NCBI GenBank assembly: GCA_900546285.1
Contig: URCJ01000066.1
Coordinates: 1 to 6,331, forward strand
Length of the DNA: 6,331 nucleotides
Direction: 5' to 3'
From: an uncultured Solobacterium sp.
GTDB lineage: Bacteria; Bacillota_I; Bacilli_A; Erysipelotrichales; Erysipelotrichaceae
The position numbers and the translations under genes are program-made. Shown here piece after piece: positions 6,282-6,331 of the stretch (within the stretch, counting starts at the first letter, position 1; each line of letters starts with the position of its first letter). The notes beneath the pieces were generated by a model, which was not told the DNA's origin, ran no database searches, and saw only the letters and a list, made by a program, of their open reading frames with translations.

Positions 6282-6331
6282 CACATAATTTAACATAATT
6301 GAAACATATTTTGTTGATAGTATTTGTTTAC
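6282..6331. repeat. 50-bp promoter-like direct repeat, copy B (reaches window edge)
   Basis: Second copy of the 6129-6178 element, 39/50 identical without gaps, and still matching within one base of the last base of the window (GATAGTATTTGTTTA against GATAGTCTTTGTTTA). The similarity may continue beyond the right edge. Confidence 0.8.
6290..6323 (+). promoter_or_regulatory. candidate PhoB/OmpR-family-activated promoter, copy B
   Basis: TTAACA (6290-6295) and GAAACA (6301-6306) are at 11-bp pitch and are followed after 11 bp by TAGTAT (6318-6323), a better -10 than in copy A. TTGAAA (6299-6304) looks like a -35 but is only 13 bp from TAGTAT, too close for a normal sigma-A promoter, which again favours an activator-dependent layout. 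Transcription would start near the right edge, and the gene or RNA it drives is outside the window. Confidence 0.42.

Noticed and set aside
6243..6293. 16-codon ORF starting ATG at 6243 within the intergenic region
   Set aside because: No Shine-Dalgarno sequence beyond an A-rich tract, and the frame runs through the terminator hairpin and into repeat copy B; better explained as non-coding.
6104..6331. CRISPR array, insertion sequence end or tRNA in the intergenic repeats
   Set aside because: There are only two imperfect 50-bp copies separated by 103 bp of RNA-like sequence, no short regular spacers, no transposase or terminal inverted repeats, and no cloverleaf. The promoter-like content explains the repeat better.

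Overview
The window is AT-rich, with compact, mostly co-directional genes, strong AAGGAG-type ribosome binding sites and the order ezrA - cysteine desulfurase - thiI. That order is also found in Bacillus subtilis (ezrA-nifZ-thiI), so the source is most likely a low-GC Firmicute. The low GC, the scarcity of Trp and the divergence of the proteins suggest an Erysipelotrichia- or Mollicutes-like gut lineage, but this is inference. The standard genetic code fits: all five reading frames run to normal family lengths, the only two Trp codons (in the aminopeptidase) are TGG, and the stops used are TAG and TAA only.

Bases 24-5292 (+ strand) form one tightly packed operon. EzrA, a membrane-anchored regulator of the FtsZ ring, is followed by a NifZ/IscS-type cysteine desulfurase that starts on a GTG overlapping the ezrA stop by one base. 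ThiI (tRNA 4-thiouridine synthetase, Bacillus type without a rhodanese domain) overlaps the desulfurase by 14 bases, and an M24B Xaa-Pro aminopeptidase (PepP) follows 13 bases later. The desulfurase and ThiI are predicted to pass sulfur from cysteine to U8 of tRNA. A few residues of an upstream gene may lie at bases 1-24. The operon probably ends at a hairpin plus T-run at 5314-5343, inside the 3' end of the opposing gene.

Bases 5282-6103 (- strand) encode a membrane-anchored calcineurin-like metallophosphoesterase that converges on, and overlaps, pepP by 11 bases. Its active-site motifs are partly altered. Its promoter has a perfect extended -10 (TGTTATAAT) only six bases from the ATG and no Shine-Dalgarno sequence, so a leaderless mRNA is predicted.

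Bases 6104-6331 contain no convincing protein gene but are highly structured. A 50-bp promoter-like element at 6129-6178 recurs at 6282-6331 with 39 of 50 positions identical and no gaps. Each copy carries TTAACA-type hexamers at 11-bp pitch, 11 bp upstream of a -10-like TAGTNT, the geometry of a PhoB/PhoP-type activator site. Between the copies lies a candidate small RNA of about 90 nt: a 5' hairpin, a small hairpin with UCCCC in its loop, and an intrinsic terminator. The second promoter copy runs off the right edge and may drive a second, tandem copy of the RNA or an unseen gene. This intergenic RNA unit is the most novel-looking part of the window.
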